Part shown: one piece after another, positions 27,857-36,918 of the stretch
Layout of the letters: each line of letters starts with the position of its first letter
How positions within the stretch are numbered: position 1 is the first letter of the stretch
Source of the DNA: an uncultured Bacteroidota bacterium
GTDB lineage: Bacteria; Bacteroidota; Bacteroidia; Flavobacteriales; Flavobacteriaceae
Assembly (NCBI GenBank): GCA_902510475.1
Contig: CABXCC010000004.1
Coordinates: 28,306 to 92,305 of the forward strand
Direction of reading: 5' to 3'
Length of the DNA: 64,000 bases
Notes under the pieces: model-generated
The model's database searches: none
Told to the model about the DNA's origin: nothing
The model's input: only the letters and a program-made list of their open reading frames with translations
Made by a program: the position numbers and the translations under genes

Positions 27857-27909
27857 TTTTTAATTAATGAAACGCAAACGTAATATTTTAATTAATGTTA
27901 CGCAAAGGT
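27857..27909 (-). promoter_or_regulatory. Promoter with two direct repeats before the DUF6249-XRE pair
   Basis: Two 24-25 bp direct repeats (27857-27881 and 27886-27909, start-to-start 29 bp) share TTTTAATTAATG and ACGCAAA. On the minus strand they supply TTTG (27903-27906), a 20-bp spacer and TACGTTTG (27875-27882), a full Bacteroidota promoter. Because the repeats contain the promoter elements, the XRE protein binding here would repress its own operon. The binding is inferred. Confidence 0.62.
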
Positions 27910-27933
27910 TACATTATAAATTTTTGTTAAATG

Positions 27934-28683
27934 TTATTTCTTATCTATAATTGAGCTTGTTGCCTGCGCTTTAGGAAGCACTAAAATATCAGCAATATTA
28001 ACATGGCTTGGTCTATTTATAACGAATTCTATAATATCAGCAATATCCTTTGCTTGTAGCGCCTTGTAACGTTGATAAACCTTTTCTGCCCTGTCACTAT
28101 CTCCTTTGAAACGTACATTTGAAAAGTCAGTTTCTACAAGCCCTGGATTGATTTCAGAGACTTTTATTCTTGTTTTATTCAGATCAATTCTCATAGCTTT
28201 GGAAATAGCATTTACTGCATGTTTTGTCGCGCAGTAAATATTTCCCTTTTCATAAACTTCCCTACCCGCTAGAGAACCTATATTAATTATATGTCCACTA
28301 TTTTGTCCAATCATTTTTGGTATAATAACACGAGAAACATAAAGTAAACCTTTCACATTACTATCAATCATATTATCCCAATCATCAAGTGAACCCTCTT
28401 GAATTGTATCTAGTCCATGTGCATTTCCAGCATTGTTTATAAGAATATCAATCGAGCTAAATTCCTTTGGAATATTTTCTAAAACTTTATTTACTTCCTT
28501 TTTGTCGGAAACATCAAATCGAAGAGTTAAGACATTTGTAATTTTAGAAATTTCATTTGAAATCTCGTCTAATTTATGCTGTCTTCTTCCACACAAAATC
28601 AACTGATTTTTTTCATTTGCAAACTTTTTAGCAGTTGCTAATCCAATTCCGCTTGTTGCTCCTGTAATTAGTATAGTTTTCAA
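27934..28683 (-). CDS. Short-chain dehydrogenase/reductase (YdfG-like)
   Basis: This 249-residue NAD(P)-dependent oxidoreductase has the Rossmann motif TGATSGIGLATAKKF, the structural NNAG at about 87-90, catalytic Ser in IGSLAGREVY and YxxxK in IYCATKHAVNAISKA. It has INPGLVETDF after the active site. The overall pattern resembles YdfG-type 3-hydroxy acid dehydrogenases. The start codon is TTG at 28683. It diverges from the moxR-bat operon. The intergenic space holds an 18-bp inverted repeat. Confidence 0.88.
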   Translation of the reverse strand: MKTILITGATSGIGLATAKKFANEKNQLILCGRRQHKLDEISNEISKITNVLTLRFDVSDKKEVNKVLENIPKEFSSIDILINNAGNAHGLDTIQEGSLDDWDNMIDSNVKGLLYVSRVIIPKMIGQNSGHIINIGSLAGREVYEKGNIYCATKHAVNAISKAMRIDLNKTRIKVSEINPGLVETDFSNVRFKGDSDRAEKVYQRYKALQAKDIADIIEFVINRPSHVNIADILVLPKAQATSSIIDKK

Positions 28684-28709
28684 GTCTTTAATTTTAAGTT
28701 GTTTAAAAT

Positions 28710-28753
28710 GTTAATATTAGGTTAAAAATGCTCTTTTTTAACCTAATGTTAAC
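28710..28753. repeat. 18-bp inverted repeat between SDR and moxR
   Basis: GTTAATATTAGGTTAAAA (28710-28727) and TTTTAACCTAATGTTAAC (28736-28753) pair at 17 of 18 positions around an 8-base loop. It lies 27 bp upstream of the SDR start and 65 bp upstream of moxR. The arms are AT-rich and there is no clear terminator tail into a gene end, so an operator or a transcript hairpin in the leader of one of the divergent units is more likely than a terminator. Confidence 0.8.
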
Positions 28754-28817
28754 AGAGATATATATTATGTTTTATCATTTTGCGTAACCAATTTTAAAGT
28801 TATAATAATTTTTAGTC

Positions 28818-29813
28818 ATGGAAAACAAAGTTGATATAAAGAAAATTAATGAAAAAATAGAGAAGGAAAGCGCCTTCATCGATCTGTTGAGATCAGAGAT
28901 GAATAAAGTCATCGTTGGTCAAAAGAACATGGTTGATAAACTTCTAATAGGTCTTCTAGGGAAAGGTCATATTTTACTTGAAGGGGTTCCCGGATTAGCG
29001 AAGACCCTTGCAATTAATACATTATCCAAAGCGATTAGTGGAAGTTTTAGTAGAATTCAATTTACCCCAGATCTTCTTCCTGCTGATGTAGTTGGAACTC
29101 AGCTTTACAATGTAAAACAATCAAAATTCTCTGTAAAGAAAGGACCTGTTTTTGCAAATTTTGTTCTTGCGGACGAAATAAATAGAGCACCGGCTAAAGT
29201 TCAATCAGCATTATTAGAAGCAATGCAAGAAAAGCAGGTAACTATTGGAGAAGAAACATTTAAGTTAGAAGAACCGTTTCTTGTAATGGCAACTCAAAAC
29301 CCGATTGATCAGGAGGGAACGTATCCACTTCCAGAAGCTCAGGTTGATAGATTTATGTTAAAAACAGTGATAACTTATCCAGAGATGGATGATGAAAAGT
29401 TAATTATGAGAGCAAATCTGGAAAATACCGCTAGTAAAGTAAAGCCAGTTGTGACACTTAAAAAAATTATGACTGCGCAAAAAGTTGTAAGAGAAGTTTA
29501 TATGGATGAAAAAATTGAATCATACATACTCGATATAATTTTTGCCTCTAGATTTCCTGAAAAATATAATTTATCAGAATTAAAACCATTAATATCTTTT
29601 GGTGCTTCACCAAGAGGTAGTATCAATTTAGCTTTGGCTGCAAAATGTTACGCATTTATCAACAGAAGAGGATTTGTTATTCCTGATGATGTAAGAGCAG
29701 TGGTATTTGATGTTTTACAACATAGAATAGGGATTTCTTATGAAGCAGAAGCAGAAAATATGTCTTCAGTTGATATTATCACAAAAATTATAAATGAAAT
29801 AGCAGTTCCATAA
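28818..29813 (+). CDS. MoxR-type AAA+ ATPase
   Basis: This 331-residue chaperone-like ATPase has Walker A GVPGLAKT (about 55-62), Walker B VLADEINRAPAKVQSALLEAM, ATQNPIDQEGTYPLPEAQVDRFM (sensor 1 region, in parts) and GASPRGSINLALAAK (sensor 2). Its partners are VWA-domain proteins that coordinate metal, and here it heads the operon with DUF58 and batA-E, which in Bacteroides is linked to oxygen tolerance. The next gene starts 10 bp downstream. Confidence 0.93.
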   Translation: MENKVDIKKINEKIEKESAFIDLLRSEMNKVIVGQKNMVDKLLIGLLGKGHILLEGVPGLAKTLAINTLSKAISGSFSRIQFTPDLLPADVVGTQLYNVKQSKFSVKKGPVFANFVLADEINRAPAKVQSALLEAMQEKQVTIGEETFKLEEPFLVMATQNPIDQEGTYPLPEAQVDRFMLKTVITYPEMDDEKLIMRANLENTASKVKPVVTLKKIMTAQKVVREVYMDEKIESYILDIIFASRFPEKYNLSELKPLISFGASPRGSINLALAAKCYAFINRRGFVIPDDVRAVVFDVLQHRIGISYEAEAENMSSVDIITKIINEIAVP

Positions 29814-29823
29814 ACTTTTCACA

Positions 29824-30687
29824 ATGGAAACAAAAGACCTTCTAAAAAAAGTCAGAAAAATTGAAATCAAAACCAAAAGATTGTCTGATCATATCTTTGG
29901 TGGTGAGTATCAATCTACATTCAAAGGCAGAGGTATGGCTTTTAGCGAGGTTAGACAATATCAATTTGGAGATGATGTTAGAGCTATTGACTGGAATGTA
30001 ACAGCCAGATATAATGACACCTTTATAAAAGTATTCGAGGAGGAGAGAGAGTTAACAATGATGTTGATCATTGATATTTCTGGGTCTAATTTTTTTGGAT
30101 CTAGCTCCCTTTTTAAAAATGAATATGTTACCGAATTAGCGGCAACTTTAGCATTTTCGGCTACTAAAAATAACGACAAAGTTGGTTTAATATTATTCTC
30201 CGATATTGTTGAATTATATATTCCTCCAAAAAAAGGAAAATCTCATGTTTTAAGAATAATCAGAGAATTATTAGAATTTAAATCGAAGAGTAAAAAGACA
30301 AATATTAATATTCCCTTAAAGTTTGTGTCAAATATTTTAAAAAACAGATCCATTGCATTTATAATTTCAGATTTCATTTCTAAGGATTATTCCAATTCAT
30401 TAAAAATATTTTCTTCCAGACACGACGTAACTGGGATCAGAATATATGATAAAAGTGAAGAAATTATTCCAAACTTAGGAGTTATTGATATAGATGATAA
30501 TGAGACGGGAAAACGTACGACAGTAAATACCAGCTCAAAAAATGTCAGAAAAAAGTATTCTGAATATTATAAATCTAAAAGAAGTGAATTTGTAGATTAT
30601 TTTAAAAGGTCAGGTTCAGGTATTATTGAATGTAATACTCTGGATGATTATCAAAAAAAATTATTAAAATATTTCAAGAGTAGATGA
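29824..30687 (+). CDS. DUF58 domain protein of the bat operon
   Basis: This 287-residue protein has the typical DUF58 N-terminus (FKGRGMAFSEVRQYQFGDDVRAIDWN, in parts) followed by a VWA-like fold with a partial metal site, IIDISGSNFFGS. It has no membrane segment, so it should act on the cytoplasmic side with MoxR. It lies between moxR and a two-helix membrane protein, with a 4-bp overlap downstream. Confidence 0.9.
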   Translation: METKDLLKKVRKIEIKTKRLSDHIFGGEYQSTFKGRGMAFSEVRQYQFGDDVRAIDWNVTARYNDTFIKVFEEERELTMMLIIDISGSNFFGSSSLFKNEYVTELAATLAFSATKNNDKVGLILFSDIVELYIPPKKGKSHVLRIIRELLEFKSKSKKTNINIPLKFVSNILKNRSIAFIISDFISKDYSNSLKIFSSRHDVTGIRIYDKSEEIIPNLGVIDIDDNETGKRTTVNTSSKNVRKKYSEYYKSKRSEFVDYFKRSGSGIIECNTLDDYQKKLLKYFKSR

Positions 30688-32315
30688 AACTAATTCTTAA
30701 TATTTTTATTTTCTGTATTGTTTTTTTACAAAGCATTATAATCAATTCACAAAGTGTTAACGCTTATGTTGAATCAGATTCAATATTAATTGGAAAAGAA
30801 CTTAATTATACAATTGATGTCAATGCAGAAAAAGTGGAAAATATTATTTTTCCTGATTCAACTTCCTTTGTCCCTTTCGAATTAATTTCGGTAACAAAAG
30901 TTGATACAATTAAGCAAGATGACGGATTCCGATTCTCAAAGAAATATGGAATTACCTCGTTTGATGAAGGAGATTTTATTATTCCCAAAATAAAGATTCA
31001 AATCGGAGATAAATTATTTTCGACTGACTCTAAAAAAATCACAGTTAATTTAGTTGAAGTTGATACTACTAAGCAAGGCCTTTACGATATCAAACCATCC
31101 TTTGATAAATTTACTTCTTTTGAAATTCTAAAACTAAGTTTAAAGAACAACTACCCTGTTATTTTATTGGCGGTTTTCTTAGTTCTTATACTCTTTTATT
31201 TTAGATCTAAAGTAATTGAATTTTTCAACCCGTTATTAAATATTAAACCTGCTTTAAGACCAATCGAATTAATTAAAAAGAGACTAAGTGATTTAGAAAA
31301 AATTAATGTTGACACGGCCGCTGAGATTAAGTTTTTTTACTCTGAGTTAACATTTACACTAAGGAGTTTCTTTGAAAAAGAAGTATATGATAAGGCTTTG
31401 GAAAGCACCACTATCGAGTTGATTTTAAAATTAAATAATCTTAGTGAAATAAAATCTTTTGCTATTACTAAGAACTCTATAAATAGAATTGAGGATATTT
31501 TTAAAAGAGCAGACTTGGTAAAATTTGCAAAATATTTACCAGAAAATAGTGTGATTAAAAATGATTTAAAGATAATCAATGAAGAGGTTAAACTTTTTTC
31601 AGTTTTACTTCCAGAACCTTCAGAGGAAGAAAAATTAAAAAACTTAAATTATCAAAAACAGGCCGAAAAAAAATTAAGAAATGAAAGATTAAAAATAGTT
31701 TCAATATTTACGGTATCCCTACTTATTATACTATTTATTTTCTCAGGATTTCTAAACGGATTTCAATATACTATTGACAAAATAACATTTAACGAAAATT
31801 TAAAATTACTCAATAAGATTTGGATAAAATCTGAGTATGGCTCCCCTGGAATATTTGCTGAAACTCCAGATGCTATGTTAAGAATAAATAGTGAGAATGA
31901 ATTTTTGTATGATGTTTTTAAACTTGACTCTCAATTTTATTTTTCTAATTCAAATCAATCTATTGAATTTTTTATTTCCAATTATTCTTCAGATTCAAAG
32001 ATTGAACCGGAAAATTTTCAATCAATCTTAGATTCAAATTTAGATGATCTAGAAAGCAGAGGTCTTCAAAATATGCTTTTAAAGTATGATGAATTTGAAA
32101 CTAAAAATAAAGGAAAGGGTTTGTTTATTTCAGGAACTTCAGATTTCAAAATCGGTGATAAAAAGTATAAATCAGGAGATTATAATGTGATTGGTTTTTT
32201 AACTGATACTGGTTTTAAAACCATAATTCTTTTAACTCACGAAACAAGATATATGGATAAGATTAAAGAAAGAATTATAAACTCAATTGAGGTATTAAAA
32301 GAAGAGAAAAAATGA
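30684..32315 (+). CDS. Bat operon membrane protein with BatD-like N-terminus
   Basis: This 543-residue protein has a signal peptide (ending NSQS) and a periplasmic beta domain of about 120 residues reminiscent of the BatD N-terminus (SDSILIGKELNYTIDV). A membrane helix follows at about 155-173, then a cytoplasmic helical region with RPIELIKKRLSDLEK. A second helix lies at about 338-356, with a periplasmic C-terminal domain beyond it. The family is not named with confidence. In other bat operons this slot carries a protein of similar shape. It overlaps both neighbours by 4 bp, so it is firmly part of the operon, probably bridging the envelope to the MoxR/DUF58 components. Confidence 0.7.
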   Translation: MKLILNIFIFCIVFLQSIIINSQSVNAYVESDSILIGKELNYTIDVNAEKVENIIFPDSTSFVPFELISVTKVDTIKQDDGFRFSKKYGITSFDEGDFIIPKIKIQIGDKLFSTDSKKITVNLVEVDTTKQGLYDIKPSFDKFTSFEILKLSLKNNYPVILLAVFLVLILFYFRSKVIEFFNPLLNIKPALRPIELIKKRLSDLEKINVDTAAEIKFFYSELTFTLRSFFEKEVYDKALESTTIELILKLNNLSEIKSFAITKNSINRIEDIFKRADLVKFAKYLPENSVIKNDLKIINEEVKLFSVLLPEPSEEEKLKNLNYQKQAEKKLRNERLKIVSIFTVSLLIILFIFSGFLNGFQYTIDKITFNENLKLLNKIWIKSEYGSPGIFAETPDAMLRINSENEFLYDVFKLDSQFYFSNSNQSIEFFISNYSSDSKIEPENFQSILDSNLDDLESRGLQNMLLKYDEFETKNKGKGLFISGTSDFKIGDKKYKSGDYNVIGFLTDTGFKTIILLTHETRYMDKIKERIINSIEVLKEEKK

Positions 32316-33310
32316 ATTTAGAATTCTTAAACCCTGAATACTTTATTTTCTTGGTAATTATACCAATAATAATCTTATGGAATTATTTTAACAGAAATAA
32401 ATTAACAAATTCTATCAAATTTTCTAATTCAGAAGCGTTTGGTGAATCTAGTAATTTCTATTCAAAACTAAAATCAATTTTAAAATATTTAAGATTGATT
32501 TCAATAATCCTGATTGTTACAGCCTTGGCTAGACCACAAGTTATCGACACCTCAACAAGAGTAAAAACAAATAGCGGAATTGACATAATTATGGCAATAG
32601 ATGTGTCTGCAAGTATGTTAGCCAAAGATCTAAAACCAAACAGATTAGATGCTTTAAAAAATGTTGCTGAGGAATTTATAAAAAATAGAATTTCAGATAG
32701 GATAGGACTAGTTGAATATGCTGGGGAAAGCTATACAAAAACCCCGCTTACCACTGATAAGAACGTAACTTTAAGATCACTCAAAGACATTAAATATAAT
32801 AATATTATAGAAGGAGGAACTGCAATTGGGATGGGTCTTGCTACTTCTGTTAATAGGATAAAAGATAGCAAGGCTAAAAGTAAGGTAATTATTCTTTTGA
32901 CCGATGGAGTAAATAATGCAGGATTCATTGATCCTATGACTGCAGCCGAGTTAGCAACAGAATTTCAAATTAAAATATATTCCATTGGATTAGGAACTAA
33001 TGGTCTCGCATTATCACCTGTTGGAATTGATTCAAGAGGAAAATTTAATTATGCAAATGTTCAGGTAGAAATTGACGAAAAGTTACTTACCCAAATTTCT
33101 GAAATGACAGGTGGAAAATATTTTAGAGCTACCGATAATGACAGATTAAAAGAAATATATTCAGATATTGATGAGTTAGAAAAAACAGAAATCGAAGAGT
33201 TTAAATATTATTCGGTAGATGAAAAATATAGATATTTTCTCCTCCCTGCAATTATATTAATCGCATTTGAGATGATAATGAAATTAACAATATTAAGAAG
33301 TTTTGTATAA
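32312..33310 (+). CDS. batA: BatA: membrane VWA-domain protein
   Basis: This 332-residue protein has an N-terminal membrane helix pair (PEYFIFLVIIPIIILW and LRLISIILIVTALARPQ), a central von Willebrand A domain with the metal-site motif DVSASMLAKD, and a C-terminal helix near 312-328. The VWA domain likely faces the periplasm and binds partner proteins through a divalent cation. It overlaps the upstream gene by 4 bp and batB by one base. Sequence and size match BatA of the aerotolerance operon. Confidence 0.92.
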   Translation: MNLEFLNPEYFIFLVIIPIIILWNYFNRNKLTNSIKFSNSEAFGESSNFYSKLKSILKYLRLISIILIVTALARPQVIDTSTRVKTNSGIDIIMAIDVSASMLAKDLKPNRLDALKNVAEEFIKNRISDRIGLVEYAGESYTKTPLTTDKNVTLRSLKDIKYNNIIEGGTAIGMGLATSVNRIKDSKAKSKVIILLTDGVNNAGFIDPMTAAELATEFQIKIYSIGLGTNGLALSPVGIDSRGKFNYANVQVEIDEKLLTQISEMTGGKYFRATDNDRLKEIYSDIDELEKTEIEEFKYYSVDEKYRYFLLPAIILIAFEMIMKLTILRSFV

Positions 33311-34344
33311 TGTATGAATTAGAAAACACATTATGGTCTTGGTTGTTTTTGTTGATTATTTTAATCAGCATATTGTCCATGTTTGATAGAGCTTGGAAGG
33401 TTAAAACTCAGAAATTATTTTTTTCTAAGTCTAATTTGGAAAGACTGAGCCCAAATATCTCAGCTACAAAGCCGATCTTAAAAACACTTTTTATTTTGAT
33501 TGGGGTTTCGATGTTTATAATAGCCATGATAAATCCTAAAATTGGAACCAAGATTGAAACTTTTCAAAGACTCGGAGTTGATATAGTTTTTGCAGTGGAT
33601 GTTTCTAAGAGTATGCTTGCTGAAGACATAGCTCCAAGCAGAATGGATAAATCTAAACAGCTTGTTGGCCAAGTCATTAATAATTTAGGAGGTGATAGAA
33701 TAGGAATTGTCGCTTATGCCGGTAAGGCTTTTCCTCAGCTACCTTTAACTACAGATTACTCATCAGCTAAAATGTTTTTACAAAATATGAATACTGATAT
33801 GCTTTCATCTCAAGGCACTGCAATTGATGAAGCAATTAGGTTATCTTCAACTTATTTTGATCAAGATCAATCTACTGAGAGATTATTATTTATTATTTCC
33901 GATGGAGAGGATCATAATGATGTATCATATGATATGGCAGATTTAGCTGCAAAAAATAATATTACAATTTATTCTATTGGTGTTGGAACAGAAAAGGGAT
34001 CTCCGATTCCGATTAAAAAAAATGGAATTGTAATGAGTTATAAAAAAGATATAAATGGAGAGGTAGTTATCACAAAACTTAATAAAACTTATTTGGAAAA
34101 TATTTCTGACAGAACCGGAGGAAAGCTTATTGACGGAACTGTAACCGATGATGTGATAAAAGAGGTGGTTAAAATTTTAGAAAATACAGAAAAGAAAGAG
34201 TTTGACACTCAAAAATTTTCAGAATTTGAGGACCAATTTCAATGGTTTATTTTAATGGGGCTCATCTTAATTGTCATAGATATTTTTATGAGAGATGGTA
34301 AAACAATATGGATAAAAAACTTAAATTTATTTAATGAAAAATAA
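33310..34344 (+). CDS. batB: BatB: membrane VWA-domain protein
   Basis: This 344-residue paralogue of BatA has two N-terminal helices (WLFLLIILISILSMF and LFILIGVSMFIIAMI), the metal-site motif DVSKSMLAED and a C-terminal helix (WFILMGLILIVIDIFM). BatA and BatB are thought to pair in the membrane. It starts within the batA stop codon and overlaps batC by 11 bp. Confidence 0.92.
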   Translation: MYELENTLWSWLFLLIILISILSMFDRAWKVKTQKLFFSKSNLERLSPNISATKPILKTLFILIGVSMFIIAMINPKIGTKIETFQRLGVDIVFAVDVSKSMLAEDIAPSRMDKSKQLVGQVINNLGGDRIGIVAYAGKAFPQLPLTTDYSSAKMFLQNMNTDMLSSQGTAIDEAIRLSSTYFDQDQSTERLLFIISDGEDHNDVSYDMADLAAKNNITIYSIGVGTEKGSPIPIKKNGIVMSYKKDINGEVVITKLNKTYLENISDRTGGKLIDGTVTDDVIKEVVKILENTEKKEFDTQKFSEFEDQFQWFILMGLILIVIDIFMRDGKTIWIKNLNLFNEK

Positions 34345-35158
34345 TATACTTTTTTGTTTTTTTATTTCTTTTTTTCTTTCTGTAAACATGTATGCTCAGT
34401 CTGAAAACTATGCAAAATATTATAACAAAGGAAACAAGTTATATGAAAATAATTTTGAGGAAGCTGAAAAGAATTTTAGGGTTGCTATTGATGATACACT
34501 TAGCGACCTTAGAGCGACTTTTAACTTATCAAATAAATATTATACCGAAGGTTTATTTGACGAAGCAATTTCACGACAAATTCAAGCCGTAGAATTAGCA
34601 AAAAATAAATCAGAAAAACACAAGGCATTTCACAATTTAGGAAACTCTCTTATGAGCAAAGAAATGTGTTCTGAGGCAGTACAGGCTTATAAAAATGCAT
34701 TGAGAAATAACCCTGAAGATGATGAAACTCGTTACAACTTAGCTCTAGCAAAGAAGTGCGAAGAAGAACAGCAAAATAAGGATGATCAAAATAAAGACGA
34801 TCAGAACAAAGATGATCAGAACAAAGACGATCATAATAAAGATGATCAAAATAAAGACGATCAGAACAAAGACGATCAGAACAAAGACGATCAGAATAAA
34901 GATGATCAGAATAAAGATGATCAGAACAAAGACGATCAGAACAATGATGATCAGAATAAAGACGATCAGAACAAGGATGATCAGAACAAAGACAATCAGA
35001 GTAAACCAAAAGAAAATAAGAATCAACAATCTAAACTTTCTCCTCAGCAGATAAAAAATTTATTGAAGGCTATGGAAAATGCAGAGAAGAAAGTTCAAGC
35101 AAAAGTTAATGACAAGAAACAAAAAGGTACAAAAGTTGTATCTGAAAAAGACTGGTAA
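34334..35158 (+). CDS. batC: BatC: TPR protein with NKDDQ repeat tract
   Basis: This 274-residue secreted protein has a signal peptide (ending VNMYAQ) and about two to three tetratricopeptide repeats (residues 23-135: YYNKGNKLYENNFEEAEKNF, HNLGNSLMSKEMCSEAVQAY). A low-complexity tract of 15 NKDDQ units follows, then a lysine-rich tail ending in the family-like SEKDW. The TPR part and the last residues are typical of BatC. The hydrophilic repeat acts as a long flexible linker. It overlaps batB by 11 bp and shares a base with batD. Confidence 0.9.
   Translation: MKNNILFCFFISFFLSVNMYAQSENYAKYYNKGNKLYENNFEEAEKNFRVAIDDTLSDLRATFNLSNKYYTEGLFDEAISRQIQAVELAKNKSEKHKAFHNLGNSLMSKEMCSEAVQAYKNALRNNPEDDETRYNLALAKKCEEEQQNKDDQNKDDQNKDDQNKDDHNKDDQNKDDQNKDDQNKDDQNKDDQNKDDQNKDDQNNDDQNKDDQNKDDQNKDNQSKPKENKNQQSKLSPQQIKNLLKAMENAEKKVQAKVNDKKQKGTKVVSEKDW
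34775..34999 (+). repeat. In-frame minisatellite, 15 x 15 bp, encoding NKDDQ
   Basis: Fifteen tandem 15-bp units encode NKDDQ with few variants (one NKDDH, one NNDDQ, last NKDNQ). The units vary at synonymous third positions (AAT/AAC, GAC/GAT, CAG/CAA), which fits step-wise duplication. Because the unit is a multiple of three, changes in copy number alter linker length without breaking the frame. Confidence 0.95.
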
Positions 35159-36915
35159 TGTATAAAATAAAAATTCTAAATATAATTATTTTCTTGATTG
35201 GTTTTTCAGCCTTTTCACAGGTAAATTTTACCACAAAATTGAGTAAGGATCGTTTAGGACTTAATGAAAGAGTAAAGATTGAATTCACAGTTGATAAGGA
35301 CGGAGACAATTTTATTCCTCCTAAATTTGATAATTTTAGAGTTGTTGGAGGGCCTAGTCAATCCATAAGAAATTCTTGGATAAACGGTAAAAAATCATAT
35401 TCTAAGACCTATTCATATTTTTTATCTCCGATTGAAAAAGGTTCTTTTGAAATTGGGCAGGCTTCAATAGAAGTAGACGACGAAATTTATAAAACTCTGC
35501 CTGTTCGTGTAACGGTTACTTCTGCAGTAGATATTCCTGCCGACCCTAATGATCCAAATTATTTAGCCGATAAAAACATTCATTTGGTTGCGGAAGTGTC
35601 AAATAAAAATCCGTTTTTAAATGAAGCTATTTCGGTAAGTTATAAGTTATATGTTTCACCTGACACAGGTGTTAATAATTGGAGGGAACTTGAAGCTCCA
35701 AGATATGCAGATTTTTGGAGTAATAATATAGATATTAAGTCATTAAATGTTCAAAATGGAACATTTAAAGGAAAGCCTTACAGGTATGTGGTATTACGTA
35801 GAACCTTATTGTATCCACAGAAAACAGGTGAATTAAAAATTGAGCCATTAACATTGGATATTTCTGTTCAGGCTCCATCAAATAGAAGAGATTTTTTTGG
35901 AAATCTAATTTCCTCAAGTGTAAATAAAACAGTTTCATCGGGTAGCTCTATCATTGACGTTAAGTCACTTCCAATTGATAATAAACCAAAGGACTTTTCT
36001 GGTGCTGTAGGTTCCTTTAGTTTTGAAATAAAATCTGATAAAAAAGAGCTTTTGACTGATGAAGCTTTTCAATTAAGCTTGATAGTTTCGGGAGATGGTA
36101 ATTTTAATTTATTTGAGGATCCAAAAATATCTCTACCAAATTCATTAGAGGTTTATGAGCCTGAAAAAATCTCAAATATTTCTCTTAGAGCAAGAGGAAT
36201 AAAAGGTAATATAAATAATAAATACACGGTAGTTCCAATTAATCCTGGTAAGTATACAATTCCTGAGACTAAATTTTCATTTTTTAATCCAGTGTCAGCA
36301 GAATACAAAACTATTTACTCTGACCCTATATTTATTGATGTTGATGGAGCATACAATAGTTCATCAGGTTATAGTGATATTTCCGAAAAAAATAGAACGA
36401 ATAAAATTCAATTATTGGAAAATCAATTTTCTTCTTTTAAAACAAAAACAAAATTTTTAAATGTAAATGATAGTATATTTTTTAATTCTAATTATTATTG
36501 GATTCTATTTATAATCCCCTTTGTAATTTGTTTTATAATTATAATCTCTTCCAAAATTTTAAGAAATTATAAATCAAAAAAGGTAGATGAATTAAAAGTT
36601 GCTAGAATTTTAACAAACAAACTTTTAGTTGATTCAAAGGCTTTAATAGGTAATAAAGAAAAATTTTATGAATCTATAGATAAAGCATTAACAACATATT
36701 TAAAAACCAAATTAAATCTCAAGAATTCTGAATTTAAAAATGAAATTATTAATATTAAGCTACAGGAAATGAATCTTGACAAAGAATCAATTGGTTTATT
36801 ATTTGAGATACTTGAAAATTGTCAACTTGCAAGATACACCCCGTTAAATATTGATGCTATGAGTGATGATTATAGAAAGGCTAATCAATTTATAGAGCAA
36901 TTTGAAAAACATTAA
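35158..36915 (+). CDS. batD: BatD: large envelope protein of the bat operon
   Basis: This 585-residue protein has a signal peptide (ending SAFSQ) and a long periplasmic region of several immunoglobulin-like beta domains (NFTTKLSKDRLGLNERVKIEF, in parts; SYFLSPIEKGSFEIGQA; then DFSGAVGSFSFEI). One membrane helix lies near 447-464 (WILFIIPFVICFIIIISS), with a helical cytoplasmic tail ending FEKH. This is the BatD (oxygen tolerance) layout. It follows batC without a gap, and batE starts 3 bp later. Confidence 0.92.
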   Translation: MYKIKILNIIIFLIGFSAFSQVNFTTKLSKDRLGLNERVKIEFTVDKDGDNFIPPKFDNFRVVGGPSQSIRNSWINGKKSYSKTYSYFLSPIEKGSFEIGQASIEVDDEIYKTLPVRVTVTSAVDIPADPNDPNYLADKNIHLVAEVSNKNPFLNEAISVSYKLYVSPDTGVNNWRELEAPRYADFWSNNIDIKSLNVQNGTFKGKPYRYVVLRRTLLYPQKTGELKIEPLTLDISVQAPSNRRDFFGNLISSSVNKTVSSGSSIIDVKSLPIDNKPKDFSGAVGSFSFEIKSDKKELLTDEAFQLSLIVSGDGNFNLFEDPKISLPNSLEVYEPEKISNISLRARGIKGNINNKYTVVPINPGKYTIPETKFSFFNPVSAEYKTIYSDPIFIDVDGAYNSSSGYSDISEKNRTNKIQLLENQFSSFKTKTKFLNVNDSIFFNSNYYWILFIIPFVICFIIIISSKILRNYKSKKVDELKVARILTNKLLVDSKALIGNKEKFYESIDKALTTYLKTKLNLKNSEFKNEIINIKLQEMNLDKESIGLLFEILENCQLARYTPLNIDAMSDDYRKANQFIEQFEKH

Positions 36916-36918
36916 ATA

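Noticed and set aside
34775..34999. Regular short repeats that might suggest a CRISPR array
   Set aside because: Units are contiguous 15-mers with no spacers, read in frame as NKDDQ inside batC, and no cas genes are nearby. The long open frames on the opposite strand here are artefacts of the repeat.
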